Part shown: one piece after another, positions 9,172-17,358 of the stretch
How positions within the stretch are numbered: position 1 is the first letter of the stretch
Layout of the letters: every line of letters begins with the position of its first letter
Origin: Bog-756 sp963699105
GTDB taxonomy: Bacteria; Actinomycetota; Acidimicrobiia; Acidimicrobiales; RAAP-2
Length of the DNA stretch: 64,000 nucleotides
Reading direction: 5' to 3'
Assembly: GCA_963699105.1 (NCBI GenBank)
Contig: CAVOTI010000003.1
Location: 806,001 to 870,000, forward strand
Notes under the pieces: model-generated
Told to the model about the DNA's origin: nothing
What the model saw: only the letters and a program-made list of their open reading frames with translations
Database searches by the model: none
Translations under genes and position numbers: made by a program

Positions 9172-9873
9172 GTGCTCTTCATCCACGAGGACCACAAGGT
9201 GGTGGGGAAGCGGGCGGCCCAGTTCGAGGAGGCCTACCGCCACGGTTGGATGCCGTTGCTGGCTGACGGATCCGATGCCCGGCTCCTGTGGTACTTCGAC
9301 CTGGCCCACGGCAGTGGCCTCTCCTACCGGGCGGTGACGGTCACGGCGGTGGAGGACGGGGCGGCCTGGGCCCGTCTGGCGAAGAGGCTGGCGAATGGTG
9401 ACCTGCAGTCCTGGGCCCGCTCTCTCGACGGCCTCCAGCACGAGTCGCGGGGCCGGGTGATGGCCCCTGTGGAGTGGTCACCGTCCGTGGGTCCGCTGGC
9501 CGATATCCCCACCGACCCCGTCGAACACGAGCCGACCATCTACATGGAGGACACCATGTGGCCGTTCCCCGGGCGCATCCACGAATACATCGAAGCGGCC
9601 GGCCGCGTCTATCCCCCGACCATCGGGGCCGAGGGTCCGCACATGGGCATGAGCATCCAGTTGGCCCTCCAGACCATGCCCGGTGCCGGCCGGCACCCCG
9701 AGGTGACGCTGGTCCAGAAGCTGGGAAGCCTGCCCCCGCTCATCCGTCTGCTGACCAACGACATCCCGCCCGAGATCACCGGGCCGGGCTCGTGGATGCA
9801 CCAGGCACTCGAGCTCCGTGACCAGTGGAGAAGCAAGCTGCTCCGCACCGCCGTCTGGTCGCCCCTCCCGTGA
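9172..9873 (+). CDS. NIPSNAP-like (dimeric alpha/beta barrel) protein, copy 1
   Basis: 233 residues, soluble. I choose GTG 9172 because GAGGAGA sits just upstream and the paralogue aligns from this point (LFIHEDHKVVGKRAAQFEEAY versus LFMIETHRVIGRHASQFEDLY). It appears to contain two ferredoxin-like repeats, as in NIPSNAP/EthD-type barrels; the assignment is by pattern only. It ends LELRDQWRSKLLRTAVWSP, nearly identical to the end of copy 2. Its TGA overlaps the GTG of copy 2. The pair probably forms a hetero-oligomer or has related substrates; the function is unknown. Confidence 0.65.
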   Translation: MLFIHEDHKVVGKRAAQFEEAYRHGWMPLLADGSDARLLWYFDLAHGSGLSYRAVTVTAVEDGAAWARLAKRLANGDLQSWARSLDGLQHESRGRVMAPVEWSPSVGPLADIPTDPVEHEPTIYMEDTMWPFPGRIHEYIEAAGRVYPPTIGAEGPHMGMSIQLALQTMPGAGRHPEVTLVQKLGSLPPLIRLLTNDIPPEITGPGSWMHQALELRDQWRSKLLRTAVWSPLP

Positions 9874-10604
9874 CGACACCGGCGGTGACGGAGCCCATGT
9901 TGTTCATGATCGAGACCCACCGGGTGATCGGCCGCCACGCTTCGCAATTCGAGGACCTCTATCGCCACGATTGGATGGGGGCGCTGTCGCTGACCGACGA
10001 CGCCCGTCTCCTCTGGTACCTGAACCACGCCATGGGCAGCGGGCCGGCCTACCAGGTGGTGACGATCACCGCCCTGTCGAACGGCTCGGCCTGGGAGTCG
10101 CTGGGGCGACGTATGTTGGAAGGCGATCTGGCCGATCTGGCCTCGCAGATGGACGGCTACCGCTACCAGGTCGAGGGCAAGCTGGCCATGCCGGTCCACT
10201 GGTCGGCCCTCCAGGCCGTGGACCTGACCACGATCCCGACCGACGGTCGTGAGCACGACCTTTCGTTGTACATGCTCGACACCGGCTGGCCCCACGAGCC
10301 CCTGGACGACTACATCGAATTGTGGGACCGGGACTACTGGCAGTACATGCGCCAGAGCCCCGACGAGCAGAAGCTTCTCGACATCGTGGGCTGCTTTCAG
10401 GTGGCGCACGGCTCGGGAGTCCGCCCCGAGGCCATGTTGATGCAGAAGATCATGAGTTTCACTTCTCTCGGCAACCTGCTGACCCGGCACCAGGAGTACG
10501 ACCCCGCCACCTGGCCGGGCAGCTACATGGCCAGGGGTCTGGAGTTGCGGGACCAGTGGGAGAGCAAGCTCCTGCGCACGAGTCCCTGGTCGCCCTGGTG
10601 GTGA
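9870..10604 (+). CDS. NIPSNAP-like (dimeric alpha/beta barrel) protein, copy 2
   Basis: 244 residues from GTG 9870, which overlaps the stop of copy 1 (GTGA). An internal ATG at 9897 (MLFMIETH) aligns better with the start of copy 1 and is the alternative. Conserved with copy 1: DARLLWYLNHAMGSGPAY (copy 1 DARLLWYFDLAHGSGLSY), the central TIPTDGREHDLSLYM block and the C-terminal SKLLRTSPWSPWW. The tandem duplication looks old, since only about half of the residues match. Confidence 0.66.
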   Translation: MTTPAVTEPMLFMIETHRVIGRHASQFEDLYRHDWMGALSLTDDARLLWYLNHAMGSGPAYQVVTITALSNGSAWESLGRRMLEGDLADLASQMDGYRYQVEGKLAMPVHWSALQAVDLTTIPTDGREHDLSLYMLDTGWPHEPLDDYIELWDRDYWQYMRQSPDEQKLLDIVGCFQVAHGSGVRPEAMLMQKIMSFTSLGNLLTRHQEYDPATWPGSYMARGLELRDQWESKLLRTSPWSPWW

Positions 10605-10661
10605 CGACCCACCGGCGCCTGGAGGGCCGTCCAGCAGCTTCGGAGCCGGGCGGCCGGGCCC

Positions 10662-11171
10662 TCAGCTGACTTCCCCGGCGGCGTCCTGGACGGCCTTGTC
10701 GACATCCTTGGAGCTGGCATTGAGCTCTTTGGCCACGTGCTTCTCCGCCTTCAACTCGGCCTTGTCGACGGCATCTTCGATGGTGCTCTCCCCGATGATC
10801 AAAAGGGCGGCTTCGTCGGCATCGAGCAGATCGCCGAGCTCTTTGACATCCGCCCGGGACATGCCCCGCCACAGGTGGCCGCTGATGCCGCCTATGGCTC
10901 CGCCCACCAGGGCGGTGGCGATGATGGACGGAGGGAACAGGATGCCGACGACGGCGCCGGCTGCGGCCCCACCCCAACCTCCGTGCCGCGTTGCCATCTC
11001 GTCCTTGTTGACGTGGACTTTGCCCGAGTCGTCCTTCCTGATCACCGCGGCGTCGTAGGTGCCGACTGCACCCAGCGCATGGAGGCCTTTCACGATGTCG
11101 TAGTCGGCCCTGGCTGCCTCTTCGCTGGCGTAGGTACCGATGTAGATGAACACGCCGTCCGGCTTCGCCAT
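10662..11171 (-). CDS. DUF1269-like protein with glycine-zipper segment
   Basis: 169 residues from ATG 11171 (GGAGAG upstream). The N-terminal VFIYIGTYASEEAARADYD and DIVKGLHALGAV resemble the DUF1269 family. A Gly/Ala-rich hydrophobic stretch follows (WGGAAAGAVVGILFP, TALVGGAIGGISGH), then a charged helical tail with ADEAALLIIGES and many Lys/Asp. It is probably membrane-associated; family members often accompany stress genes. Convergent with the NIPSNAP-like pair. Confidence 0.75.
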   Translation of the reverse strand: MAKPDGVFIYIGTYASEEAARADYDIVKGLHALGAVGTYDAAVIRKDDSGKVHVNKDEMATRHGGWGGAAAGAVVGILFPPSIIATALVGGAIGGISGHLWRGMSRADVKELGDLLDADEAALLIIGESTIEDAVDKAELKAEKHVAKELNASSKDVDKAVQDAAGEVS

Positions 11172-11337
11172 GTAACTCTCCGATCTTCCGTCGTTCTTCC
11201 GTCGTCTCGCCCCCGCCGATCCTAACTCTGGGCTCCACCCCGGCTCACGGCCGATGGCCATCGGTCGGACGACATGGTGGTATTGGCTGTCGGGACGGGA
11301 ATTCGGCCTCATCCCGGTGAGATCGACGGACCTGTTC

Positions 11338-11916
11338 TCATCCCTCCAGCAAGCGAAAGGCCAGCCGTCTGCCGCGACCTTGTTTCAGGGCGAGAGCAAT
11401 CCAGAGCTGAAAGAGGCCGTCGATGATCTGCTCCTGGCCCTCGCCCACGTAAACGGGACGGAGGCCAACGTCCTCGATGATTCTCTCCACCAGCAGGCGG
11501 TCACCCTCGGGGGCGGAAAAGAACAGGTCGGCCCGGCCATCGGAAAACACCGGGTCGGCGAAGTTCTCGCCGCCGAGCGTGTTGAACGCCCGCCCGTAAC
11601 GGATGCCGGCCGGCAGCGAGCCGCGGCTGTTGGCGACCGGTTCTCCCATCCGATTGGTGGCGTCGATGACGAGTTTGCCATCCAGAGCCTCTCCATAGCT
11701 GGCGGCGAGGTCGGGAACGGCAGCACCGGGAACGGCCAGGATGACGGCGCCCGGATCGGACAACGCCTCAGCAATGGACGCAACCCGTGCACCGGGAATC
11801 GCCACCTCGTCGCGGCCGGCGTGCCGGGACCCGAAGGTGACTTGATTTCCGGCCCCGGTCAGGGCCCGGCCCAGAGTGGTGCCGATGAATCCGGTACCGA
11901 TGATCGCGATGTCCAC
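11338..11916 (-). CDS. NADPH-dependent F420 reductase-type Rossmann protein
   Basis: 192 residues. N-terminal dinucleotide motif IIGTGFIGTTLG, then FGSRHAGRDEV at the position that usually selects NADP (Arg), AVILAVPGAAVPDL, and DATNRMGE followed by YGRAFNTLGGENFADP. This layout is that of F420H2:NADP oxidoreductase-like (Npd/Fno) proteins. It is shorter than the methanogen enzyme (about 220) but usual for the actinobacterial homologues. It may link F420 and NADPH pools, or reduce another substrate. No F420 biosynthesis gene is nearby. Confidence 0.75.
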   Translation of the reverse strand: MDIAIIGTGFIGTTLGRALTGAGNQVTFGSRHAGRDEVAIPGARVASIAEALSDPGAVILAVPGAAVPDLAASYGEALDGKLVIDATNRMGEPVANSRGSLPAGIRYGRAFNTLGGENFADPVFSDGRADLFFSAPEGDRLLVERIIEDVGLRPVYVGEGQEQIIDGLFQLWIALALKQGRGRRLAFRLLEG

Positions 11917-12051
11917 GGCCTGTTCCTATCACTGGCGGCTTGCCCGATGTCTCGATCACTTGAGCTGCTCCACGCCAACCGTGACCACCTCGGGGACGAC
12001 GGCGGAGCGCACGGCAGTGGGAACAGCACCGACCGGCGGCGATCCGATGCC

Positions 12052-12973
12052 TCAGGCGGCAGCGTAGTAGCGGCTGGCGTCACCCTGTAGAGCGGCGCTC
12101 GGTGCCCCGTCGAGCCCGACGGCAGCCACTCCGGCGGTGGTCACCCGTTGCATGCGGCGGTGCTCCCGCCCGTAGTCGTAGATGGCGTAGTGCTGCGTCG
12201 ACCGGTTGTCCCACACGGCGACGTCACCTTGGCGCCAGTGCCACCGCACGATGTTCTCGGGACGAGTCACGTAGGACTGGAAGATCCGGATCAGGTCGAC
12301 CGATTCGGCGCTGTTGTGGCCGACCAAACGGTGGGCGAAGCCGCCGAGGAGCAACGCCGGCTCCCCCGTTTCGGGGTGGGTCCGCACCACCGGGTGCTCG
12401 GTTTCGAAGACCTCGGAGACGAAGGCCTTGAGGTGCTCCAACCGTTCCGGTGGCAGTGAGCCCTTCAGGGCGGCCACGTCGACCCGGCCGTAGTCGTGAC
12501 CGTTGGAGTGGACGGCCCGCAGGCCGTCGGCCAGCTGCCGGAGGTCCGCCGGAAGGTCCCGGTAGCCGGCGACGGTGTTGGCCCACAGCGTGTCCCCACC
12601 CACCTCGGGCAGGACGATGGCCCGCAGAACCGAGAAGGTGGGCGGCGTGCTCCACAAAGGTGACGTCGGTGTGCCAATGGTTGGCGGCGGCCCCGGCGTA
12701 GGAGTCGAGGTCGAAGACCTCGGGGTCGTCTTCCGTCACCGGCAGGGTGGGGTGGCCACGGGTCAGCGGTCCCAAGCGCGAGGCGAAGGCGATCTGCTCG
12801 GTTGGGCCGATCTCCTGGTCCCGGAGGAACACCACCCGGTGGTCGAGCAGTGCCCGACGGATGGCGACCACCTCCTCGTCCTGTAACCGGCGCAGGTCGA
12901 CGCCCGAGATTTCGGCACCGGTGCGGACAGTCAGTCGCCTCACGGTCAGGTTGGTGGCGGTGGTCGCACTCAT
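12052..12973 (-). pseudogene. TauD/TfdA-type Fe(II)/2-oxoglutarate dioxygenase, one frameshift
   Basis: Restored length is about 306 residues, the usual TauD size. ATG 12973 has GGAGGGAA upstream. N-terminus LTVRRLTVRTGAEISGVDL; iron motif HWHTDVTF; distal His and 2-oxoglutarate Arg region STQHYAIYDYGREHRRMQRV. One extra base near 12650, between HTDVTFVE and PPTFSVLRAIVLPE, shifts the frame; both halves match the family and together cover it fully. A sequencing error is likely. Substrates of such enzymes range from taurine to aryloxyalkanoates. It stands alone, without a sulfonate transporter. Confidence 0.82.
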
Positions 12974-13327
12974 GGATTCCCTCCATACTTGATGTTCTCC
13001 ATCATCTATGAAGGTTACAGGCGTGTCCACCCCGGAGTCGGGTGAACTCCGACAACGCCGTCCTGCCGGCATGGAGGAATCGCCATCGGAAGGCCACGGT
13101 GGTTCCCTCCGGGTTCGACCAGGTCGCCCGGGCCCGGCCGATCCCGGGCATTCGCCCGGCGGTGCGAGTGTCCGGACCAGTGCCTTCGCCACCTGCTCGC
13201 CCCCCACCCAGCATGGTCGGGTCAGTCGGATCAGTCGGGTCAGCGAACAGCGGCGGGCGCCCGACCATGTTTTGGTCCAGCCGGGGGCGGGTAGACATCC
13301 AGTGCACGCAGAGGAAAGGTGAGTTCC
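12974..13327. other. 354-bp intergenic region between divergent genes
   Basis: Separates the TauD and DUF6458 genes and should hold both promoters. Visible: AT-rich CATCATCTATGAAGGTTACA near 12998-13020 and a short 9-bp tandem repeat (units GTCAGTCGG, ATCAGTCGG, then partial) at 13214-13247. No gene is seen. Confidence 0.45.
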
Positions 13328-13561
13328 ATGCAAGGTGGATTCATTGCCATGGCTGTCGGCGCATTTCTGGACTTCGCCGTGAAAACCGGACCTCTGGTCG
13401 GTGTCGATCTTCATACTCTCGGCGTCATTCTGATGACCGTCGGCACCCTTGCGGTCATGCTGCCGGTAGTCAGCAACGCCGCCCTCGGCATCCGTCGCCA
13501 ACGGACCATCGTCGAGGAAGACGAAGGGTACGGCTTGTATCGCGAGAACACCCTTCTCTGA
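13328..13561 (+). CDS. Small DUF6458-like membrane protein
   Basis: 77 residues with two membrane helices (GGFIAMAVGAFLDFAVKTG and LGVILMTVGTLAVMLPVV) separated by VGVDLHT, the arrangement of actinobacterial DUF6458 proteins, and an acidic tail VEEDEGYGLYRENTLL. AGGTGAG lies six bases before ATG 13328; the in-frame GTG at 13319 overlaps it and is less likely. The function is unknown. Confidence 0.75.
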   Translation: MQGGFIAMAVGAFLDFAVKTGPLVGVDLHTLGVILMTVGTLAVMLPVVSNAALGIRRQRTIVEEDEGYGLYRENTLL

Positions 13562-13589
13562 GACTTCCCCCGGTTCTCGGCCGGTTCCA

Positions 13590-13808
13590 TTGAGCAGGGC
13601 GCGGCCATCGACGAGATGGGGGCCAGCTCCGACGGGGCCGAAACGGCGGCGGGAGAAGCCGCCATCGAGGTCGACAGCTCGCAGCTCAACCTTCTGCAAC
13701 ACCGATCTCGCCGCCTACTGCGGAAGGCTCGGCGCACCTCCCGACTACGGGGAAGACGATTACTATTGCTCGCCCTATTGCTCGGCCTCCTGGGCCCACT
13801 TCGGGTAG
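13590..13808 (+). CDS. Possible small Cys-rich (zinc-ribbon-like) protein
   Basis: Only the second half looks coding: residues 36-72 contain FCNTDLAAYCGRLG and YYCSPYCSASW, a C-C-G/C-S-x2-C pattern like small zinc ribbons, with high GC at third positions. The first half in this frame reads as Arg/Pro-rich nonsense, so the true start is unknown or there is a one-base shift near 13690. It overlaps the tail of the opposite-strand zinc-ribbon gene by about 34 bp. Low confidence. Confidence 0.25.
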   Translation: MSRARPSTRWGPAPTGPKRRREKPPSRSTARSSTFCNTDLAAYCGRLGAPPDYGEDDYYCSPYCSASWAHFG

Positions 13809-13993
13809 TCGCGCTTGCGGAGATGGGGCAGCGGCTCGGGCCACTGGTGGCCGCACGAACCGCAGCTTCGGTGGACGTGCTCAGTTGTCCGTTCGGGAAG
13901 TGTGCACTCCCCCTCATTGGCCGAGTGGAAGCTGAACGTCGTGTCGCTTGCCCCACACTTCTCGCAGGCCTTGTCCCTTTGAAATGTCGCCAT
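13775..13993 (-). CDS. Small zinc-ribbon protein
   Basis: 72 residues from ATG 13993, with AGGAGGTG close upstream. Two CxxC pairs are clear, CEKCGAS near residue 10 and CGSCGHQW near residue 44, as in a DNA- or RNA-binding zinc ribbon resembling the TFIIS-type C-terminal ribbon. The C-terminal tail is LRKRDYPKWAQ. No enzyme domain is present. It may act as a nucleic-acid-binding adaptor; this is inference. Confidence 0.7.
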   Translation of the reverse strand: MATFQRDKACEKCGASDTTFSFHSANEGECTLPERTTEHVHRSCGSCGHQWPEPLPHLRKRDYPKWAQEAEQ

Positions 13994-14048
13994 CGTCACC
14001 TCCTACATTTCGTCGGCGCTCGTGGTCGTGGGCGTTGTCAGGCTCCGG

Positions 14049-14696
14049 TCAGCCGACCGAATCCATCTGCAGCTGAAGACCGCTTGTACCGCCTACGCCA
14101 CCCAGGTCCTGAGCCAGGTAGGCGTTGAGCATCCGTCGCAGCTCACCAGAAACCCCTGGCCCGGAATGCTCCTTTTCCGTGACCCGAGCCGAGAAGACGA
14201 ACGACTGGAGGGCGAGCTGAAGGCAATAGGCCACGAGATCCTGGTCTTGCTGGCCGATGCCGATCGAACCATCGATCCGTCCCTCGGCCAGTAGTTGACC
14301 GAACACGGCCATGGCCGATCGCTGAGTTGTCCCGAAACGGTCGATGACGTAGGGCAGGATCAGGTCTGGATCGACGTCGAGAACCCGCTGAAACAGAGGA
14401 TGACGGGGAAGGCGTTCGACACAGGTGACGGCCGACTCGACCAGCCGTTCCCGCGCCGTCGGGAAATCGGCGACCTCCCGGCCGATCTCCCCGATGAGAG
14501 CATTGAACTCCCTGGTCATGAGGGCCTTGAGCACCCCGGCCAGGTCCGGGAAGTATCGGTAGAGGGTCATACGACTCACATCAGCCAGGCGGGCCACGTC
14601 CGTCAGGGTGGTGCGTCGAACCCCGACCGCCATTACCGACTGCAGGGCGGCATCCAGCAGGACGTTCTCGTTACTTTTGGAAGTCACTTGTAACAC
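14049..14696 (-). CDS. TetR-family transcriptional regulator
   Basis: 215 residues. The N-terminal TetR helix-turn-helix is clear: TTLTDVARLADVSRMTLYRYFPD (positions about 29-51), followed by a variable ligand domain. The start is GTG 14696 or GTG 14687, with no Shine-Dalgarno sequence, so the message may be leaderless. It is divergent from the phosphoesterase gene, with only 27 bp between starts. A TGTAACACTGTAGCAACG stretch there may be its operator. The likely role is control of itself and the phosphoesterase. Confidence 0.85.
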   Translation of the reverse strand: MLQVTSKSNENVLLDAALQSVMAVGVRRTTLTDVARLADVSRMTLYRYFPDLAGVLKALMTREFNALIGEIGREVADFPTARERLVESAVTCVERLPRHPLFQRVLDVDPDLILPYVIDRFGTTQRSAMAVFGQLLAEGRIDGSIGIGQQDQDLVAYCLQLALQSFVFSARVTEKEHSGPGVSGELRRMLNAYLAQDLGGVGGTSGLQLQMDSVG

Positions 14697-14723
14697 TGTA
14701 GCAACGTGGTTAGGTTCTGGACC

Positions 14724-16190
14724 ATGAGCGAACCCATCCGTATATCCCGTAGAGCCGTGCTGGGCGGAGCGTTGGTCGGAGGTGCCGCCATCGGTTTGCC
14801 GGCGGGTAGTGCTTCGGCCGCCGCCGCCCGCAACGCCCAGGTCCTAGCCAAAAAGGCGAAGAAGCCGGGTCCCGGTACGCTCCCCAACCCGGACCTCGCA
14901 CCGGGCACGGACACCATCCCGGAGATCGAACACATCGTCGCGGTGATGATGGAGAACCACACCTACGACAGCGTGCTCGGCATGTTGGATGTCCCTTCGG
15001 TGCCCGATGCCGGATTCACCCTCGACGGCAGCGGCCAGCCGATCAACTCCAACCCGTGGCCCAAATCGCAGACCGTGTTCCCCCCGCCGGGCAAAGACGC
15101 GGTCCTGAAGGCCTTCCCGATGGCCACCGCCTGCCAGTTGGACAACGGCAAGATCACGGGATCGACCGCCTACCCGTGGAACACCTGGGCGGCCGGTCAC
15201 ACGTCGTACGCCGGCGGCAAGATGGACGGATTCGTGAAGAGCCAGAGCGGACCGGTGTCCATGGGCTACTACGACTCGGACTTCCTCCCCTTTGTCAACT
15301 CTCTGGCCGCCACCTTCCCGGTGTGCACCAACTTCTTCTCCTCGCTGATGTCGCAGACCTACCCGAACCGTCGCTACTTCATGGCCGGCACGTCGAACGG
15401 CCTGCTGGCCGACACGTTGAGAACCGACGTGCCCGCCAACGGCACCATCTTCGAGAGCCTCAACACCTACGACATCTCGTGGAGGAACTACTACGTCGAA
15501 GGCAGCGATCCGTCGATTTTGATCTGGCTCTACCTGGCCGGAAAATCGGACATCTACAACGACACCAACGTGACCACCATGGATCAGTTCTTCTCCGACG
15601 CGTCGAGCGGCAATCTCCCCGCCTACAGCATGATCGACCCCAACTTCGGGGACTCCTCCGAGGAGGACCCCCAGGACGTCCAGAACGGTGACTACTTCCT
15701 GTCCACCATCATCAACGCGGTGATGGCCTCGCCCCAGTGGGAGAGCACACTGCTGGTGTGGACCTACGACGAGGGTGGCGGCTACTACGACCACGTCCCA
15801 CCGCCCAAGGCGGTCAAGCCGGACGATGTGCCACCCGACTTCGCAGCCGGCGATCCCGGTGGGGCGGTGTTCGGACGGTACGGGTTCCGGGTGCCCTCGG
15901 GCATCGTGTCGCCCTACGCCATTCCGGGGTACGCCTCGACGGTGACTCACGATTTCACCTCGATCCTCAAGCTGATCGAGACGAAGTGGAACCTGCCCGC
16001 CCTGACCTACCGCGATGCCAACGCCGACGATCTCCTCGACAGCATCGACCTCTCCAGTGAACCGGCCTTCCTCACCCCGCCCACCCTGGCCACCGCCGTC
16101 TACCCGGGCGATCCCGCCACCACCGACGAAGCCTGTCAAGCCGAGGAGCCGATCCAGATCCCGCCACCGGGCTACGTCACCACCGGCTGA
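14724..16190 (+). CDS. Tat-exported phosphoesterase (phospholipase C/acid phosphatase family)
   Basis: 488 residues from ATG 14724. Tat signal ISRRAVLGGALVGG followed by an Ala-rich cleavage region. The mature part belongs to the PF04185 phosphoesterase family: IEHIVAVMMENHTYDSVLG carries the metal-binding Glu-Asn, followed by SQTYPNRRYFMAGTSNG, MIDPNFGDSSEEDP, WTYDEGGGYYDHVPPP and the late VTHDFTSILKLIE. It probably releases phosphate from phospholipids or phosphate esters outside the cell. It is shorter than classical PlcC and lacks the C-terminal DUF756 repeats. A TetR regulator is divergent. Confidence 0.85.
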   Translation: MSEPIRISRRAVLGGALVGGAAIGLPAGSASAAAARNAQVLAKKAKKPGPGTLPNPDLAPGTDTIPEIEHIVAVMMENHTYDSVLGMLDVPSVPDAGFTLDGSGQPINSNPWPKSQTVFPPPGKDAVLKAFPMATACQLDNGKITGSTAYPWNTWAAGHTSYAGGKMDGFVKSQSGPVSMGYYDSDFLPFVNSLAATFPVCTNFFSSLMSQTYPNRRYFMAGTSNGLLADTLRTDVPANGTIFESLNTYDISWRNYYVEGSDPSILIWLYLAGKSDIYNDTNVTTMDQFFSDASSGNLPAYSMIDPNFGDSSEEDPQDVQNGDYFLSTIINAVMASPQWESTLLVWTYDEGGGYYDHVPPPKAVKPDDVPPDFAAGDPGGAVFGRYGFRVPSGIVSPYAIPGYASTVTHDFTSILKLIETKWNLPALTYRDANADDLLDSIDLSSEPAFLTPPTLATAVYPGDPATTDEACQAEEPIQIPPPGYVTTG

Positions 16191-16242
16191 GCCGGCCGGG
16201 CTCCTCCCCTCGATGCCGACCGGCGTCTCCGGGTCCGGCGGC

Positions 16243-16704
16243 CTACTGCACCAACTTGCCCACCTGGCCGACGAGAGCGGCGTTCAGCCTGGTCAGGCAT
16301 CGCCCGAGATCGAGCTGTTCCCCTTCGCTCCAGTCCTCGAACATCTCCTCGAGCACCCGCCGGCGTTCTTGTTCGACGTTCCGCATGACCTGCCTACCCG
16401 CCCCGGTGAGGGCCAGATGTGACGACCTCCCATCGGCGGGGTTGGGCAGGCGTTCGACGAACCCCCCCGCCACCAGGGTCGTGGCCTGGCGGGTGACGGT
16501 GGAGGCGTCGAGCCCCAGTGCCGCCGCCAATCCGGTGGTGGGTACCGGCCCCATGCGTTGGAGGGTTCGGAGCATGAGGTATCCGGCCCGATCGACCTGG
16601 GCGTACAACGAGCTGCGGCGCCCGAGTGTCTCGAGATGGCGCACCAGGGTCAGGAGCTCGGTCTCCACGGTGCCGATGGCTCCCCTCTCGGAGTCCGGAC
16701 TCAA
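16243..16704 (-). CDS. MarR-family regulator
   Basis: 153 residues. The winged helix is plain: AALGLDASTVTRQATTLVAGGF then the wing RLPNPADGRSSHLALTGAG. The start appears to be TTG 16704; an in-frame GTG near 16671 (VETELLTL) is an alternative. Divergent from the Usp and DHA2 genes with about 100 bp between, which holds two palindromes, so it most likely represses that operon and itself. The inducer is unknown but is probably a phenolic or drug, as is usual for MarR/DHA2 pairs. Confidence 0.85.
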   Translation of the reverse strand: MSPDSERGAIGTVETELLTLVRHLETLGRRSSLYAQVDRAGYLMLRTLQRMGPVPTTGLAAALGLDASTVTRQATTLVAGGFVERLPNPADGRSSHLALTGAGRQVMRNVEQERRRVLEEMFEDWSEGEQLDLGRCLTRLNAALVGQVGKLVQ

Positions 16705-16722
16705 CGAACACCCCCTTGCTGG

Positions 16723-16732
16723 TTACCGGTAA
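16723..16732. promoter_or_regulatory. 10-bp palindrome in MarR/Usp control region
   Basis: TTACCGGTAA is perfectly symmetrical and lies 19 bp outside the MarR start, 14 bp from the larger palindrome at 16746. Confidence 0.4.
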
Positions 16733-16745
16733 AATGAGACCAAGT

Positions 16746-16762
16746 ACATGTATCATACATGT
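16746..16762. promoter_or_regulatory. 17-bp palindrome, probable MarR operator
   Basis: ACATGTAT-C-ATACATGT: two perfect 8-bp arms around one base. Size and symmetry are typical of MarR operators. It is AT-rich against a GC-rich background and sits centrally between the divergent MarR and Usp genes. Confidence 0.6.
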
Positions 16763-16805
16763 GAATCGGACACGGTTGAGCCGGTGACGGGAATGGAGAG
16801 CCGAG

Positions 16806-17294
16806 ATGCGAGGGCCGATCGTCGTTGGCGCTGACGGATCAGAAAACAGCCGGCTCGCCATCGAAGAGGCGGCGTCCATGGTTAAGGGGAGCGGCCAGTC
16901 TGTGATCGTGGCCTACGTTCGCCACCTCCCTCTGGTCGGTTTCAGCGCGGGCTGGACGGGAACTTTGAGCGTTGGCGCCGTTCATGAGCTGCTGGGCACC
17001 AACCAGTCCCTGGCTGAAGCCCAGAGCATCGCCATTCTCGACGCCGTCGGGGTCGACTGGCGTTTCGAGGTCCGGGTGGGCGACCCGGCCAACGAGCTCA
17101 TGCGATTGGCCACCGAGGTCGGCGCCGAGACGATCGTGGTTGCCGGAAGGCGTCACGGTGCGCTCGGCGCCATGGCCTGTGCATCGGTGTGCACGCAACT
17201 GCTTCACCGCTGGCCTCGTTCTCTGATGGTCATTCACCCCCATCCCGAACCCCTGGACGCCCGGGCCGACACCGCTTCGGGGGATCAGCGGTGA
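16806..17294 (+). CDS. Universal stress protein family (UspA-like), degenerate ATP loop
   Basis: 162 residues with the Usp fold: PIVVGADGSENSRLAIEEA at the N-terminus and AETIVVAGRRHGALGA near residue 115. In ATP-binding Usp proteins the C-terminal motif is G-x2-G-x9-G-S/T; here it reads GRRHGALGAMACASVCTQL, so ATP binding is doubtful. GGAGAG precedes ATG 16806. It sits 64 bp before the DHA2 exporter gene on the same strand, probably in one MarR-controlled transcript. Confidence 0.78.
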   Translation: MRGPIVVGADGSENSRLAIEEAASMVKGSGQSVIVAYVRHLPLVGFSAGWTGTLSVGAVHELLGTNQSLAEAQSIAILDAVGVDWRFEVRVGDPANELMRLATEVGAETIVVAGRRHGALGAMACASVCTQLLHRWPRSLMVIHPHPEPLDARADTASGDQR

Positions 17295-17358
17295 GGACCC
17301 GTCGGAAATACCCCCCGGCGCCCCTGGCCGCGCGGCCCGGGGGAGGTGCCGGCGTCTG

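Noticed and set aside
7347..9197. 616-codon minus-strand open frame with Ile-Gly-Leu repeats
   Set aside because: The repeats are the antisense of the DUF2510 gene's pentapeptide array; frame usage is not coding-like.
12974..13702. Upstream extension of the TauD open frame
   Set aside because: Antisense to the DUF6458 gene; TauD has a good RBS and ATG at 12973.
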